A stretch of 64,000 nt of DNA from Gaeumannomyces sp. JS-464. Its lineage: Eukaryota > Ascomycota > Sordariomycetes > Magnaporthales > Magnaporthaceae. Position numbers and translations under genes: made by a program. Below, one piece after another: positions 34,067 to 44,682 of this stretch (positions are counted from its first letter, which is position 1; each line of letters starts with the position of its first letter). The stretch covers positions 2,046,001 to 2,110,000 of the forward strand of contig NGZR01000003.1 of NCBI GenBank assembly GCA_002197995.1, written 5' to 3'. The notes below the pieces were generated by a model. It had not been told where the DNA came from and ran no database searches. It saw nothing but the letters and a program-made list of their open reading frames with translations.

Positions 34067-35221
34067 ATGGATTCTCGCAAAAGGAAAGCCCCCATCGACG
34101 TTTATCGCCGTGTCAAGGTGCGAAAGGACGCGGCGGAGTCCGACGACGATGGATGGGACGGCGTCTCAAACCCGGCAGACGGAAGTGAAGTTGACGAGCG
34201 AGATGAGAGCGGAGAAGAGGAAGATGGGGAGGACCAGGTAAGAAACCCCCACAATTCAGTCAGCATTGTAGAGGGACATGATAGTTAAACATTTACCTCA
34301 ATAGTCTGAGGGCCAATCAGAGGATGATGAGAGCCCAGAAGAGCCCGAGGTGGACGCCTCCAGCATATCCTTTGGAGCGCTAGCAAAGGCCCAGGAGTCC
34401 GTCCCCAGGCCAGAAAAACGCAGGCCTGGAGCATCTTCTGCCGTTGAAAAGGGCCGTCGCCATCGCCACCAAGCCGATGATGATGATTCCGACGACTCTG
34501 ACGGCTCCGCCGGCTCCGGCGACGAGCTGGCCAGGACGGGCCGCGAAAGCGGCGGGCGCGGCGCAGCGGCAGCCTCCAAGCCCGACAAGGCCGCGGCGCC
34601 CAAAAAGAAGAAGAAGAGCAAGCACGCGCCCGAGGAGGTGTCGTCCAAGCGGCGCGTGTCGCGCTACCGCGAGGTCGTGACGCGCCTGCCCAACGCGCGG
34701 CCGAAGGCCCGCGACCCGCGCTTCGACCACGCCGCGGGCGCCGGCGAGGTCGACGCCGCCGACGTGGCGCGGCTGCGGCGCAACTACGCCTTCCTGGACG
34801 AGTACCGCGACGCCGAGCTGCGGCAGATGCGCGAGACGCTCGCGGCCAGCAGCAGGGCGGCGGCCGCCGGCGGGAAGAAGAGGAAGAGGGGCGACAAGGC
34901 GCCGCGGCTGTCGGCCGAGGAGCGCGAGGAGCTCAAGCGCAGCATCATGGCCATGGAGAACCAGAAGCGGCGCGCGAGCGGAAAGACAGGGAGGAGGAGC
35001 TGCTGGCCGAGCACAGGCGCAAGGAGAAGGAGCTCGTCAAGCAGGGCAAGAAGCCCTTCTACCTCAAGCGGTCCGAGCAGAAGAAGATGCTGCTCTTGGA
35101 CCAGTACGCCGGCATGACAAAGGGCCAGGTCGACAAGGCCATCGAGCGCAAGAGGAAGAAGGTGGCGGGCAAGGAGAAGAAGATGCTCCCTTTTGCCAGG
35201 AGGGGGCCTGAGGAGAGTTGA
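34067..35221 (+). CDS. RRP36: rRNA biogenesis protein Rrp36 (one frame break)
   Basis: Rrp36 is a nucleolar 90S pre-ribosome component needed for early cleavages of 35S pre-rRNA. The start is MDSRKRKAPIDVYRRVKVRK and one intron lies at 34238-34304. An acidic Ser-rich stretch precedes the family core: SKRRVSRYREVVTRLPNARP, then RDPRFDHAAG, then NYAFLDEYRDAELRQMRE. The C-terminal coiled basic helix contains KKPFYLKRSEQKKMLLLDQY and ends KMLPFARRGPEES. The frame breaks at 34971-34977 in a CGCGCG run; restoring one base (or a GCGC unit) joins the two halves. Length is about 306 residues after the intron plus 57 before it. The break in an essential gene points to a sequence error. Confidence 0.9.
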
Positions 35222-35485
35222 GCATGATGGCGACGAGAACGAAACTGGAAGTCGGAAACGATTCCATCCCAGTGAGGTCATACTGCTGTATTTTTCGTGG
35301 CAAAGCATGTTGCAAGCAAAAAAGAGGCTTCGCAAATGATACGGCGCTTCATGGAAACTAAATATCTGTTAATAATCTAAGGGGTGTATTCATATCTAGC
35401 GTATATCAGAGCTGTTTACATTTACATACCCGCATAAGCAGACAGATGTTATACAGTAATTACAGCTTTTGACGTCCGTCACTAG

Positions 35486-37859
35486 CTAGAGCTTGCTGGC
35501 TCCTTCACTAGCGGCAGTCCGCTCCTCCGGGTCCCTCAGGACGCCCGACTTCTCCACGCTCTGCTCAAACATCTCGCGGCACCTCACGCGGCTGCCGAGA
35601 CGGGCGCACAGCAAAAAGGCCCCGCTCAGCTTGCGGTGCAGGCTGTACGTCTCCTCGGGCGGCGGGGCGAGGCGCTCGCGGATCATGACGGGGATGAAGC
35701 CCTTGACGCGCTCAGTGATGGTCTGGTCGCTAAAGTCGTAGACCTCGGGCGCCGACGCGAGGAACGGCTCGGCCAGCGTCAGCACCGACTGCGTGTGGGC
35801 CTCGAGCATCACCCTGCTCTCGTGGCCCGTCAGGTAGCCGAGCCGCTCCGAGAGCTCCTTGACGCCCCTCCCGTCGGCGCGCGACGCGGCCAGCAGGAGC
35901 CGGACGTAGAGCGAGACGAAGCGGGCCGGGTACTCGCGCGAGGCGCCAAAGTCGAGCAGTTCGAGGCGGTTGGTGCCCGCGTTGTACAGGAAGTTTGTCC
36001 AGTTGGGGTCCGTCTGCATGAAGCGGAACTCGGTGATCTCGCGCAGGCACAGGCGCAGGATCTGCGTGCCGATCCAGTCGCGCTGCTCCTGGCTCAGCGA
36101 GGCCACGGCGCGGGTGACGCCCACACCGCCCATGAACTCCATGGTCAGCACGTGCCTCCCCGAGGCCTCGGCGAAGACCTCGGGCACGGCGAAGATGCGC
36201 GAGTCCTGGCCGTCGCCGCCGTCGGCCGCGGCCAGCATGTCGCGGTACCGGCGCGCGCACTCGGCCTCGCGCTCGTAGTCGCACTCCCACGCGAGCTCGG
36301 TGCGGGCGTTGGCGATGGTCTTGTCCAGGTAGAGACCCTTGGGCAGCAGGCTCGTGGCGTTGAGCAGCATGGCGAGGTTGTCGAGGTCCGAGTTGATCGA
36401 GTCGGCCACGCCCGGAAACTGGACCTTGACGGCGACAGGCTTGCCCGATGATTTCAGCGTCGCCCGGTGGACCTGGCCGATCGACGCGGCTGCGATGGGC
36501 GTCTCCTCGAACTCGTCAAACAGAGCCCTCCATTCGGAACCCAGGTTCGCGGCGAGGACGCGGTCGCGCTGCCAGGCTGGCATGTAGTCGGCGCGATCCT
36601 GGACGCGCTGCAGGACCTCGGATGGGGCCCGGCAGCACCTTCGCATCCTGGAAGCTCATGACCTGGCCCATCTTGAGGGCGGCGCCGCGCATGCGCGACA
36701 GCTTGGCCACGAGCCGCTCCATGTTGGCCGGGCTGAGCATGGCGGAGCCCTCGCCGCTGCCGCCGCCGAAGCCGCGGCTGATGCTCTCGGTCAGCGCCCC
36801 GCCGAGCATGCCCGCCGCGAGGCCGCCGTAGTTCCACAACCGGCTGAGCCGGGTGGCGGGGACCTTGGACTCTCTAAGCTGGTAGACAGGGCTGCAGGGG
36901 CTGCAGCCACCGCTGCCTGGGGATCTCGGATCACAGAGGCCGCGGGCGAGGCGACTTCAGGGGCTGGTGGCGGGGTCTGGGGGATTTCCACCCGTTCAGC
37001 CGCAACGGCTTCGGCGGCGCCAGCCGAGCCGTCCTGGCTACCTACCCTCGTGGTCTCGGTCGACGCAGCATTACCTACAGGATCGACGGCGGTCTTTGCC
37101 GCATGTGTCGGTGCGTCTGCGGGCTCCTAGTCGGCTCCGACTCGGGTTCTGGTATTTCTGAGGTGGTGTCTTGGTTGGCCACGCTCTTCTCGACTGGTCT
37201 CTCAGTTCGCGACTTTAGAGACTGCAATATCCTTGACCCACGACGAGTCCTAAAGATGTTGATGTCCACACCCTCAGGGACCTTTTCTCCCATAACCTCA
37301 TCTCCCTCCTCTTTAGCAGCTACCCTTGCCGGGCCTCCATGCTGTGACGTGGGTGTGTCGCGCAGAATTTCCCTCAGTACTGGGCTCGGCACCTTTTCGA
37401 CGGCCTTGGCGTCGCCCCGAGCTCCCGTAACCTGCCCCGCAGCTCGTGGAGCGCCGAGCCCGGCTCGTCGTTCGGGATGGTGACCCGGGGAGTCCTGTCT
37501 CGAGGCGTTCCCAGCGGCTCTGCCACTTTGGGCATCGCGTTGTCGCCAATTGGTCTCGCCGCATCCGGCTGTCTGGGACTAGACGTCGCCGTCGCCGCAT
37601 CGAGGGGTTCGGCGGTTCGTCCGGGTGCCGGCTCTGCTTCCGTCGCTGTGTCGCCATCGTGTCTGCGGATGTCAGGAGAAGGATCACCGTCCTGGCGCTG
37701 CTGCTGCTGCTGCCGAGGTTGCGGGCCTCCCTTGAGGATGCTCGACGTCTTGCTGTAGCGGTCGAGCTGCCGACTCCGCAGCGCAACGTGCTTGGACGCC
37801 ACCGACCGAGAGGCGCTCAGCACCGAGGCCAAGTCGATGACGATGTCGGCGAACCTCAT
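35486..37859 (-). CDS. COQ8: COQ8/ABC1 atypical kinase for ubiquinone biosynthesis (four frame breaks)
   Basis: Coq8 is the mitochondrial UbiB-family ATPase/kinase that supports the ubiquinone biosynthesis complex. The N-terminal part starts MRFADIVIDLASVLSASRSV and includes VASKHVALRSRQLDRY; an in-frame ATG at 37949 would add 30 residues. A long variable linker contains EGVDINIFRTRRGSRIL. The UbiB signature is present: SRMRGAALKMGQVMSFQD (the KxGQ motif), the AAASIGQVHRA A-rich loop, AVKVQFPGV (the ATP-contact Lys), MQTDPNWTNFLY (catalytic-loop Asp and Asn) and LDFGASREY (the DFG). Frame breaks lie near 37415, 37102, 36866 and 36620; the first three need one base each and the last two bases, best a GC pair giving PIREVLQRVQ. 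Reconstructed length is about 792 residues. Confidence 0.9.
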
Positions 37860-38430
37860 CGGGGCGGTGTGGTCTGCCGGCGGCACGTCGGGCTCATTGT
37901 ACTGGGACTGGTGTCGCCGGGCGGGCTGCACAAAAGCTTGGGCTAGCACCGGAAGCTGCGGGCAGAAGCTGTCCTGGTGGGTTGTCGCATCAATTGCAAC
38001 ATGGAAATTTTTATGGTGTCATGGTGACAGGGATGCCGGCAGCGCCAAGCTTCTTCGGTTCCCCGCCGTTCTACCCAGATTCCCGGGATCCAACCCCACA
38101 GGCAGACATCTCTTTGGTCCGCCATTATGGAGGGTACGTACCCCGGCCAGCCAGTACCTGCCGCTACATCTGGCGCTTCATCGTGCTGTATAGTAGCCAA
38201 GTGGTTTGAGGCATCTAAATTCATGTGGCCTGAGTGACTTTGGTGATCGTATCCTGAATACAGCCTCGAGCTCTTGATGAATGCTCCGCTGCTCTATTTA
38301 TCTCCATGCTCTAATTCTTATTTTCGCTAAATGGGTATCATACTTTGTTTCATGGGCGTATCATTTCCAACCTACCATCACGTGGCCGACTGGCCTGCAC
38401 CCCTCCTTCAGTGCCCGTTCATGGCCATCC
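37860..38430. other. gap between COQ8 and ES2
   Basis: It contains the COQ8 promoter and the 3' region of the next minus-strand gene. A short in-frame extension of COQ8 lies at 37860-37949. No other coding frame was seen. Confidence 0.45.
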
Positions 38431-39759
38431 TTAGCGCGCCGCCCTCTTCAGGAGCGCCGCCTTTGTTCTCGGCGTAGCCCTCCCGTCGAATGGCGTCGCT
38501 GATCGACTCCTCCCGGAGCCGCCCAGATTGCTCCATAGCCTCTGCGCCGCAGGCGTGAGCGATGGCGTTCTCGGGCTGTTGGGGAACTTGGGCGCCGGCA
38601 TTTTCACCTCCTTGCCCACCATTCCTATCCGGGACGCCGTGCGCCGAGACTCGGCAATGCGATCGACCATGCGATGGTGCAGATCCTCACGCTTCCTCCG
38701 CTCCTGGAGCCGGAAGGGGTTTGGGCCCTTGTCCTCGGACCCAAGGCTGAGGATAGAGTCCGTAGACGCCCTTTCCGGCTCGTCGTCCTCGTCGTCTACA
38801 AAAGCGTAGCCGTTGACTCGTGGAGTCTCACCGCCGGACTCGACGGCCGAGCCCTGGTCCGCGGGCCTCGGCCGTCCCGCAATAGCGTCCCGGACGGCAG
38901 ACAGAGTTGGTGACGGCGGACGCGAAAGGTCCGGTGATATGACAATGTCGGGGTTCGGCGCCTTAGTGTTGGCGTAAATAATGGCCCTCGGGGGTGCGCG
39001 CGACTCGGCCTCGGCTCTTTCGGCTATTGTCTCGAGGCCGTCCGGCAGGCCCTCGGGTTTGAACATTAGATCGTTTCTCGGCTTCCACTTCCACGAGTCT
39101 GGGGCGGCTGGCCGGTCGTCCTTGTCCTTGATAGCAAGCTGCGTCTTTTTGTAACCGTCATCCTCCAGGTTCCTCGTCTGGCTGATGCGCACCTCAATCT
39201 CTCGCTGCTTGAGCTGCATCTTGGACGGCAGCTTGTTGCCGGTCCAGAGCCATGCGTACTTTTCCGCCCTTGTCTGGTTCTGCCTGTCGAGAAGCTTGTA
39301 GAAACTCTCGTTGTCTTCGCTCGTGTATGTTGCCTGGAAAGCGGCAAGACTGAGGCTCGTATCGACGGCCGGCTTGTCCTGCGTTACCGCTGTGGATGGC
39401 GTCGGTGGCACCGTCGAAGCTGGTGTTTCGCCCGCGTAACCTTTCGGCGTCTGCGGCATGCTAGGCGGCATGGTCCTCCGGCCGGGGGTCATGATGTGTT
39501 TGAGGCGCCGGGTGGCAATGGATATCCACTCCTCGTCCTTGGACGCGAGCGCATCGAGATACTCTTGCTGGGTTTCACTCTCGAGGAGACCGGGGAAGAA
39601 GTCGCGCGCGATGATCTTGGAGAGCGCCTCGGTGTACGTGTCCTCGTCGAGCACATTCTTGGGTCGCTTGATGCGCTTGGTGGGAGGGGGCGGTGGCATG
39701 AGCGCCATGTCACTAGCCCTCTTGCGGGCGACGGCCATCGATGATGGCTGCGACTCCAT
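38431..39759 (-). CDS. splicing-associated nuclear protein Es2 (DGCR14/Bis1 family)
   Basis: Family members are nuclear proteins linked to the spliceosomal C complex. One intact exon. I chose MESQPSSMAVARKRASDMAL as the start; an in-frame ATG at 39801 adds 14 residues, for 456 in all. Diagnostic blocks: PPPPPTKRIKRPKNVLDEDT, then LSKIIARDFFPGLLESETQQ, then AFQATYTSEDNESFYKLLDR, then RAEKYAWLWTGNKL. A C-terminal Es2 block reads PRTPSLTPAAQRLWSNL and then RATPRTKAALLKRAAR. Pro-directed TP and SP sites are numerous. No frame break. It diverges from PPT1 across an 0.9-kb promoter gap. Confidence 0.93.
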   Translation of the reverse strand: MESQPSSMAVARKRASDMALMPPPPPTKRIKRPKNVLDEDTYTEALSKIIARDFFPGLLESETQQEYLDALASKDEEWISIATRRLKHIMTPGRRTMPPSMPQTPKGYAGETPASTVPPTPSTAVTQDKPAVDTSLSLAAFQATYTSEDNESFYKLLDRQNQTRAEKYAWLWTGNKLPSKMQLKQREIEVRISQTRNLEDDGYKKTQLAIKDKDDRPAAPDSWKWKPRNDLMFKPEGLPDGLETIAERAEAESRAPPRAIIYANTKAPNPDIVISPDLSRPPSPTLSAVRDAIAGRPRPADQGSAVESGGETPRVNGYAFVDDEDDEPERASTDSILSLGSEDKGPNPFRLQERRKREDLHHRMVDRIAESRRTASRIGMVGKEVKMPAPKFPNSPRTPSLTPAAQRLWSNLGGSGRSRSATPFDGRATPRTKAALLKRAAR

Positions 39760-40648
39760 CGTGAATCGTAGGTAGGCTGGTTCGGGGTCGTGAATTCTCA
39801 ACAGCTAGACGATCGTGGGGAGGGAGGGTAGGGTCGAGGGCAGCCAGGGTGAGATCGCGGATGAATGAGGGCGATTCGCGCTCCTCAAGCGCGGTTACAA
39901 TTGCTTGCATGCAGAGTCAGTCGCTTGCGCGCGACCGAAAAATGATGGAAGTGCGCCCCACTTCAAGTGCCACAGCTGGATGGTCCACCAGCAGGCGACC
40001 TGGGAGGCTCCAGAGGTCCTACCGCCAAGTCAGTGGTCGCAGAGAACGGGACAAATCTAGATTGCCAATATTCACATGCTGCAAGGCATCGGATGATTGA
40101 CAGGCTGTAGCTGTTTATGCCTTTTTTTCTTCTTTTTTTTTAAAGGGTTGCTCGCTGCATGCTGCATCTTGCTCCCTCTTTAATGGCCTCCCGAACAATT
40201 GTTAGTTGGACCCCTCCCTATTTTGTCACTGGTGAGTGGGAGCGACACTTGCAAATGTTCTCCGTGATTCTATATTGAACTGCACCAATCGAGAAAGATA
40301 ATGGCCCACCTCACCGTTTAAGCTAAACCCTTTGTGGGTCCCGACAGCCGTCATCGTCGTTGATAATGGCTAACATGAACACCCCCGCAAAAGCGCAAAA
40401 CGGGCTTTGGAAAGGCAGCCCCGGGCGAGAAAGAAAATAGAAAATCCAGAAACCCGCTTCGTCGGGCAACCTCTCCCAGTTTGCAACCCAAGAATCCATT
40501 TGCTGCCTATCTTGTATCTTCTACCACTTCGCTCAGCTGAAGGCCCAGCGCTTGCTCGGCACTCCCAACGCCGCCCTCTGAGCTTTACCACCAGCTCTTG
40601 CCATACAGCGAAGCCCCGCTAGCGACAGGATTGGCTACCGCGCTGAAA
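39760..40648. other. divergent promoter region, ES2 / PPT1
   Basis: Between two divergent genes. It contains a T-rich tract (TTTTTTTCTTCTTTTTTTTT at about 40123-40141) that could be a nucleosome-depleting element, and a CT-rich leader before PPT1. No coding frame of note. Confidence 0.45.
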
Positions 40649-42617
40649 ATGGCAACGCCCGAGGAGAAAGAGAAGGCGACGGCCCTCAAGAACGAGGGCA
40701 ACAAGGCCTTTGCCGCCCACGACTGGCCCAAGGCTGCCGAACTTTACTCCAAGGCTATCGAGATCAACCCCGACGAGCCAACATATTATTCCAACAGAGC
40801 CCAGGTGCGCATCGGTTTTGGCGCGCAACAGCCGAGTGAGCCTCGCGTGTCTGTGTGCTCGCGTGACTGACTCCCTTTGGTTGAACTCAGGCATATCTCA
40901 AGTCAGAAGCATACGGTTACGCCATTGCCGACGCGACCAAGGCTATCGAGCTGAATCCGGCCTTCGTCAAGGTGCGCCAGCCATCCGATGCGACCCGGGC
41001 CGGCTGGATGGAGTCGTGATGAGATGCGCTGCCTGGAGCTGGAGCTGACTGGAACTGGTTCTACCGCAGGCCTACTACCGCCGTGCCGTCGCATACACGG
41101 CCATACTACGCCCTCGGGACGCCGTCAAGGACTTCAAGACGTGCGTCAAGATCGAGCCCGGCAACAAAGATGCCAAGCTCAAGCTTGTTGAGTGTCAGAA
41201 GGTCGTGCGCCAGCTCGACTTTTATGCCGCCATCGAGGTCGGCGATGAGCCGTCAGCCGCAGAGGGTCTGGACGTCGACTCAATAGCGGTCGAGCCCGAC
41301 TATGACGGCGTCAAGCTCGGCGACACCATGACCCAGGAGTTTATCGACGACATGATGGAGCGCTTCAAGAACGGCAAGAAGATCCACAAGAAGTACGTCT
41401 ACCAGATCGTCATAGCAGTCCGCAAGCTCGTCTACGACGAGCCAACCATGGTCGAGGTTGAGGTTCCCGACGACGTTACTCTCACGGTCTGCGGTGACAC
41501 CCACGGTGAGTCCAAAAAGCCCCTAGGCCTTGTGTCTGGGATACCCTTGGTAAAAGATGTGAGCATGCGCGCAAGCTAATTTACCTCTCCCACAGGCCAA
41601 TACTTTGATCTCATGGAGCTTTTCCGTCTCAACGGCGTGCCTTCGGATAAGCATTGGTACCTGTTCAATGGCGACTTTGTCGACAGGGGCTCGTGGTCGA
41701 CTGAGATCGCGCTTTTGCTGTACGCAAACAAGTGGCTGCGCCCGAACGCCTTCTTCCTAAACAGGGGCAATCACGAGACGGACGATATGAACCGCGCTTA
41801 TGGCTTCGAGGGAGTGCAAGGCCAAGTACAACGAGAGGTGAGTCCCCTCGGCAAATCGCATACGCTCGTGGGCGCGCATGACCGCGCGCTAACTCGTGGA
41901 GGGTCACAGGACGTTCAAGCTTTTCTCTGAAAGCTTCTCGGCTCTGCCGCTGGCCACCTTGATTGGAAAGAAGTTCTTCGTGCTCCACGGAGGTCTCTTC
42001 TCGGACGACAACATCACACTGGAAGACATCCGCAAGCTCGACCGGCACAAGCAGCGGCAGCCGGGCCAGGCCGGCCTGATGATGGAGATGCTATGGACTG
42101 ACCCGCAAACGGAGCCCGGCAGGGGCCCAAGCAAGCGCGGCGTCGGAATGCAGTTCGGCCCAGACGTCACGGCGAGGTTCTGCGAGAAGAACGGCCTGGA
42201 GGCCATCATCCGGAGCCACGAGGTCCGCATGGAGGGCTACGAGGAGGAGCACAACGGAAAGTGCATCACTGGTAAGTGCCCAACCTCCGCATTACACTCC
42301 CCAACTCCAAGAGCCGGTGGACACATGACGGGCAGGGCGCCAGACGGGTTTGAATTTTCTGACATGGCCGCCATATTAGTATTCTCGGCACCCAAGTACT
42401 GCGACATGACGGAGAACAGAGGAGCGTACATCAACATTGGCTCGGACTACAAGCTCAAATTCCACAAGTTCGATGCCGTCCCGCATCCGAACATCAGGCC
42501 CATGGTAAGTCGCGCGTGACATACTCTCCCGCCTGGAGTCCACACGGCCTGAGCTGACATGACGTCTCCCATTTGCAGGCTTATGCCCAGAACTCGCTCA
42601 TGTCCTCGTTAATGTGA
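40649..42617 (+). CDS. PPT1: serine/threonine protein phosphatase 5 (PP5/Ppt1)
   Basis: PP5 is a TPR-containing PPP-family phosphatase that binds Hsp90. Seven exons with introns 40805-40890, 40972-41069, 41506-41595, 41838-41909, 42272-42379 and 42505-42578. The N-terminus [20 protein letters not shown] starts three TPR repeats ([20 protein letters not shown], then [14 protein letters not shown]). The catalytic domain has the PPP signatures [16 protein letters not shown] and [12 protein letters not shown], and later [10 protein letters not shown] and [16 protein letters not shown]. The end is [12 protein letters not shown]. At about 41811-41812 the frame is off by one between YGFE and ECKAKYNER; restoring GC to give YGFEGECKAKY repairs it. 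About 480 residues. Confidence 0.95.
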
Positions 42618-42882
42618 GAAGAAAAGTGGCGGGATGGGGATGTCGTAGTTAGTTGAGCGGATGGATATGTCGCTTGCATATAGACCGATCTGGCAGCCAG
42701 CTTCAAATTGAGTAGAGCGACCCAGCTGTTAGTGGCTCGAGGGTAATTAGCTGGTCGGAGACTCGGGAATTGGAGTTGGGAAGCGTTTGCAGTGTAGCGT
42801 CCCCGGATAATGTAGGAGCCAGCTGAACTAGCTTCTTTCCGATGTCCAGTAAGATGACGTGGTGCCGCGATGCTGGTGCGCC

Positions 42883-43344
42883 TCAGAAGGTCCACAGCGA
42901 CTGTTGCTCCGACCTGCCCAGTAAACTGCTAGCCAGTCGCCGCACGCCAGGATCCTGAGGACAGTAGTGGAGCCGAAATGCGAGTCCGGGCCAGGCGGTG
43001 ACGGCGGCGGAGAAGCGGCCGAGGTCGGGCTGCGGCACGCGGACCCAGAACTCGCCGGCTTTTTCGTCAATTTTGAGCACGTCGACCGAGATGGCAGCGC
43101 CCGTGACGCCCAGGAACTGCTGCAGGGCCGAGGCGCAGTAGGAGCGCGCCAGCACGAGGTCCAGCGGGATACTGGCGGTCTCGGTGGAGGAAGAGGGGTT
43201 GTCGAGCCGCAGCTGGGCGTAGGCGTACGGCGGGCGCCGGACGGTACAGGAGAATACCTCCTGGGATTTTTGAGGGGCCTTCTTGGCGCTTGCTACCGAG
43301 CACATGGAGGTGTCGGCCGCTGCTGGGGTTTGGGTTGGTGCCAT
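42883..43344 (-). CDS. POP8: RNase P/MRP subunit Pop8
   Basis: Pop8 is a small protein subunit shared by RNase P and RNase MRP, acting in tRNA 5' maturation and rRNA processing. An intact single exon of 153 residues starts MAPTQTPAAADTSMC. The Rpp14/Pop5-like fold is recognisable: PPYAYAQLRLDNPSS, then ARSYCASALQQFLGVTGAAI, then ISVDVLKIDEKAGEFWVRVP, then DLGRFSAAVTAWPG. The end is GRSEQQSLWTF. The frame is open upstream to 43536 but that part has no conserved look. It converges with PPT1 (265 bp) and diverges from SPT4. Confidence 0.82.
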   Translation of the reverse strand: MAPTQTPAAADTSMCSVASAKKAPQKSQEVFSCTVRRPPYAYAQLRLDNPSSSTETASIPLDLVLARSYCASALQQFLGVTGAAISVDVLKIDEKAGEFWVRVPQPDLGRFSAAVTAWPGLAFRLHYCPQDPGVRRLASSLLGRSEQQSLWTF

Positions 43345-43837
43345 TTTATCCCTTGTTATTCTTGGTCTTCTTGGTGGCGTGACCGATCCGAGTTGCTCAT
43401 CCAAAGAAGAAACCCGTAGGGAGGAGTTTAAAACCCATCTGTCCAAAGTGTCCCAAAGGCTTTGCAACTCATTGCTGCGTTCTCCTGACGGCCGGCGCAT
43501 CAAGAACCAAAAATGTCCGTTTTTAGGTTCCGTCAACCGGGCGGCGGAACGGGGTGGGTTTTTTGGTGTGGATCAGGGTTATCGATAAGATCGCCGAGCC
43601 TGAAAGACCGCCTCGGTTCGTCTGCGCGACGGACGCGGCTGCTGCCGCCGCCGCCGCATGCAGCCATCAGCCTCATCAGCAAAGTCAACCATAGAACCAA
43701 CACCATCTCCAAAGCCGCCAGCCAGCACCACCTCCATAATCACAAGGCTGCACGGCCGCCGTTGCGCGTCTCCTCCACCGACAACAAAACCGACGACGGT
43801 AGCAGCAACCGCGAATCGCAGCCCCCGAATAACCATA
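43345..43837. other. divergent promoter region, POP8 / SPT4
   Basis: About 490 bp between two small RNA/transcription genes. The frame of SPT4 is open upstream from 43658 (60 in-frame codons rich in Ser, Pro and Thr), which I read as leader rather than protein. Confidence 0.45.
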
Positions 43838-44397
43838 ATGTCCGAGAACTTCGTCACCCCTGGCCAGCAGCGCTACCTGCGCGCATGCATGGTCTGCTCC
43901 ATAGTCATGACACTGACGGTACGTCCCTTTCCTTTTCTCCGGAGCCGTCACCCACACTACACACTACGCACATGCGTCCGAAACCGCACAGCTGCTGACG
44001 GCGAGACTGTTGCACAACAGCGCTTCCGGGACGAGGGCTGCCCCAACTGCGAGGACTTTTTGCGGCTCCAGAACTCGCCCGACCAGATCGAGAGCTGCAC
44101 GTCGCAGGTGTTTGAGGGCCTCATCACGCTCGCGGACCCGTCCAAGTCGTGGGTCGCAAAGTGGCAGCGCCTCGACGGCTACGTCAAGGGCGTCTACGCC
44201 ATCAAGGTCTCGGGCCAGCTGCCCGACGACATCCGCGCCGCCATCGAGGACGAGACCGGCATGCAGTACATCCCGTACGCTCCTCTCCCTGTCGTGCCGT
44301 TGCCAGTGGGATGCTGGTGTTGGGGGTGTAGGTTGCTGACACGTGCTGTTGCACACTTTACAGACGAGATGGCAGCGCTACAGAGGCGGATGTTTGA
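43838..44397 (+). CDS. SPT4: transcription elongation factor Spt4
   Basis: Spt4 is the zinc-binding partner of Spt5 (DSIF), acting on elongating RNA polymerase II. Three exons (introns 43919-44020 and 44275-44363) give 122 residues, the expected size. The start [20 protein letters not shown] leads into the zinc finger CxxC...CxxC (CMVC and CPNC, in [20 protein letters not shown]). The NGN-partner fold contains [20 protein letters not shown] and [17 protein letters not shown], and the end is [13 protein letters not shown]. Both introns are in phase. It converges with KIN17 across 285 bp. Confidence 0.96.
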
Positions 44398-44682
44398 GCT
44401 GTCGGCCGAGGGAGGCACATCAATATCAAGGTGTTACCAAAAGGCGTTTGATTGTTTGGGCAACTGCAAGGGCGTCACAGGTTCTACGTTCTACACGGTG
44501 CATGTTTTTGACAAATCTTAGCGAATCTATCATTATTTCGGTCATGATGACGACGACCCAGATGATGCTAAGCTACCATGGATGCGAAGAGCAGAAAGAT
44601 AAACCCGGTACACAGCAAAATGGTATTTGACCCGAATGACACCGAACGCCGCCGCTCATCTCGCCATGCACGACTCATCACT

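Noticed and set aside
41811..41815. Frame break in PPT1 as a sign of a pseudogene
   Set aside because: All six introns and all catalytic motifs are intact, and the same kind of GC loss recurs in other essential genes; a sequence error is more likely.
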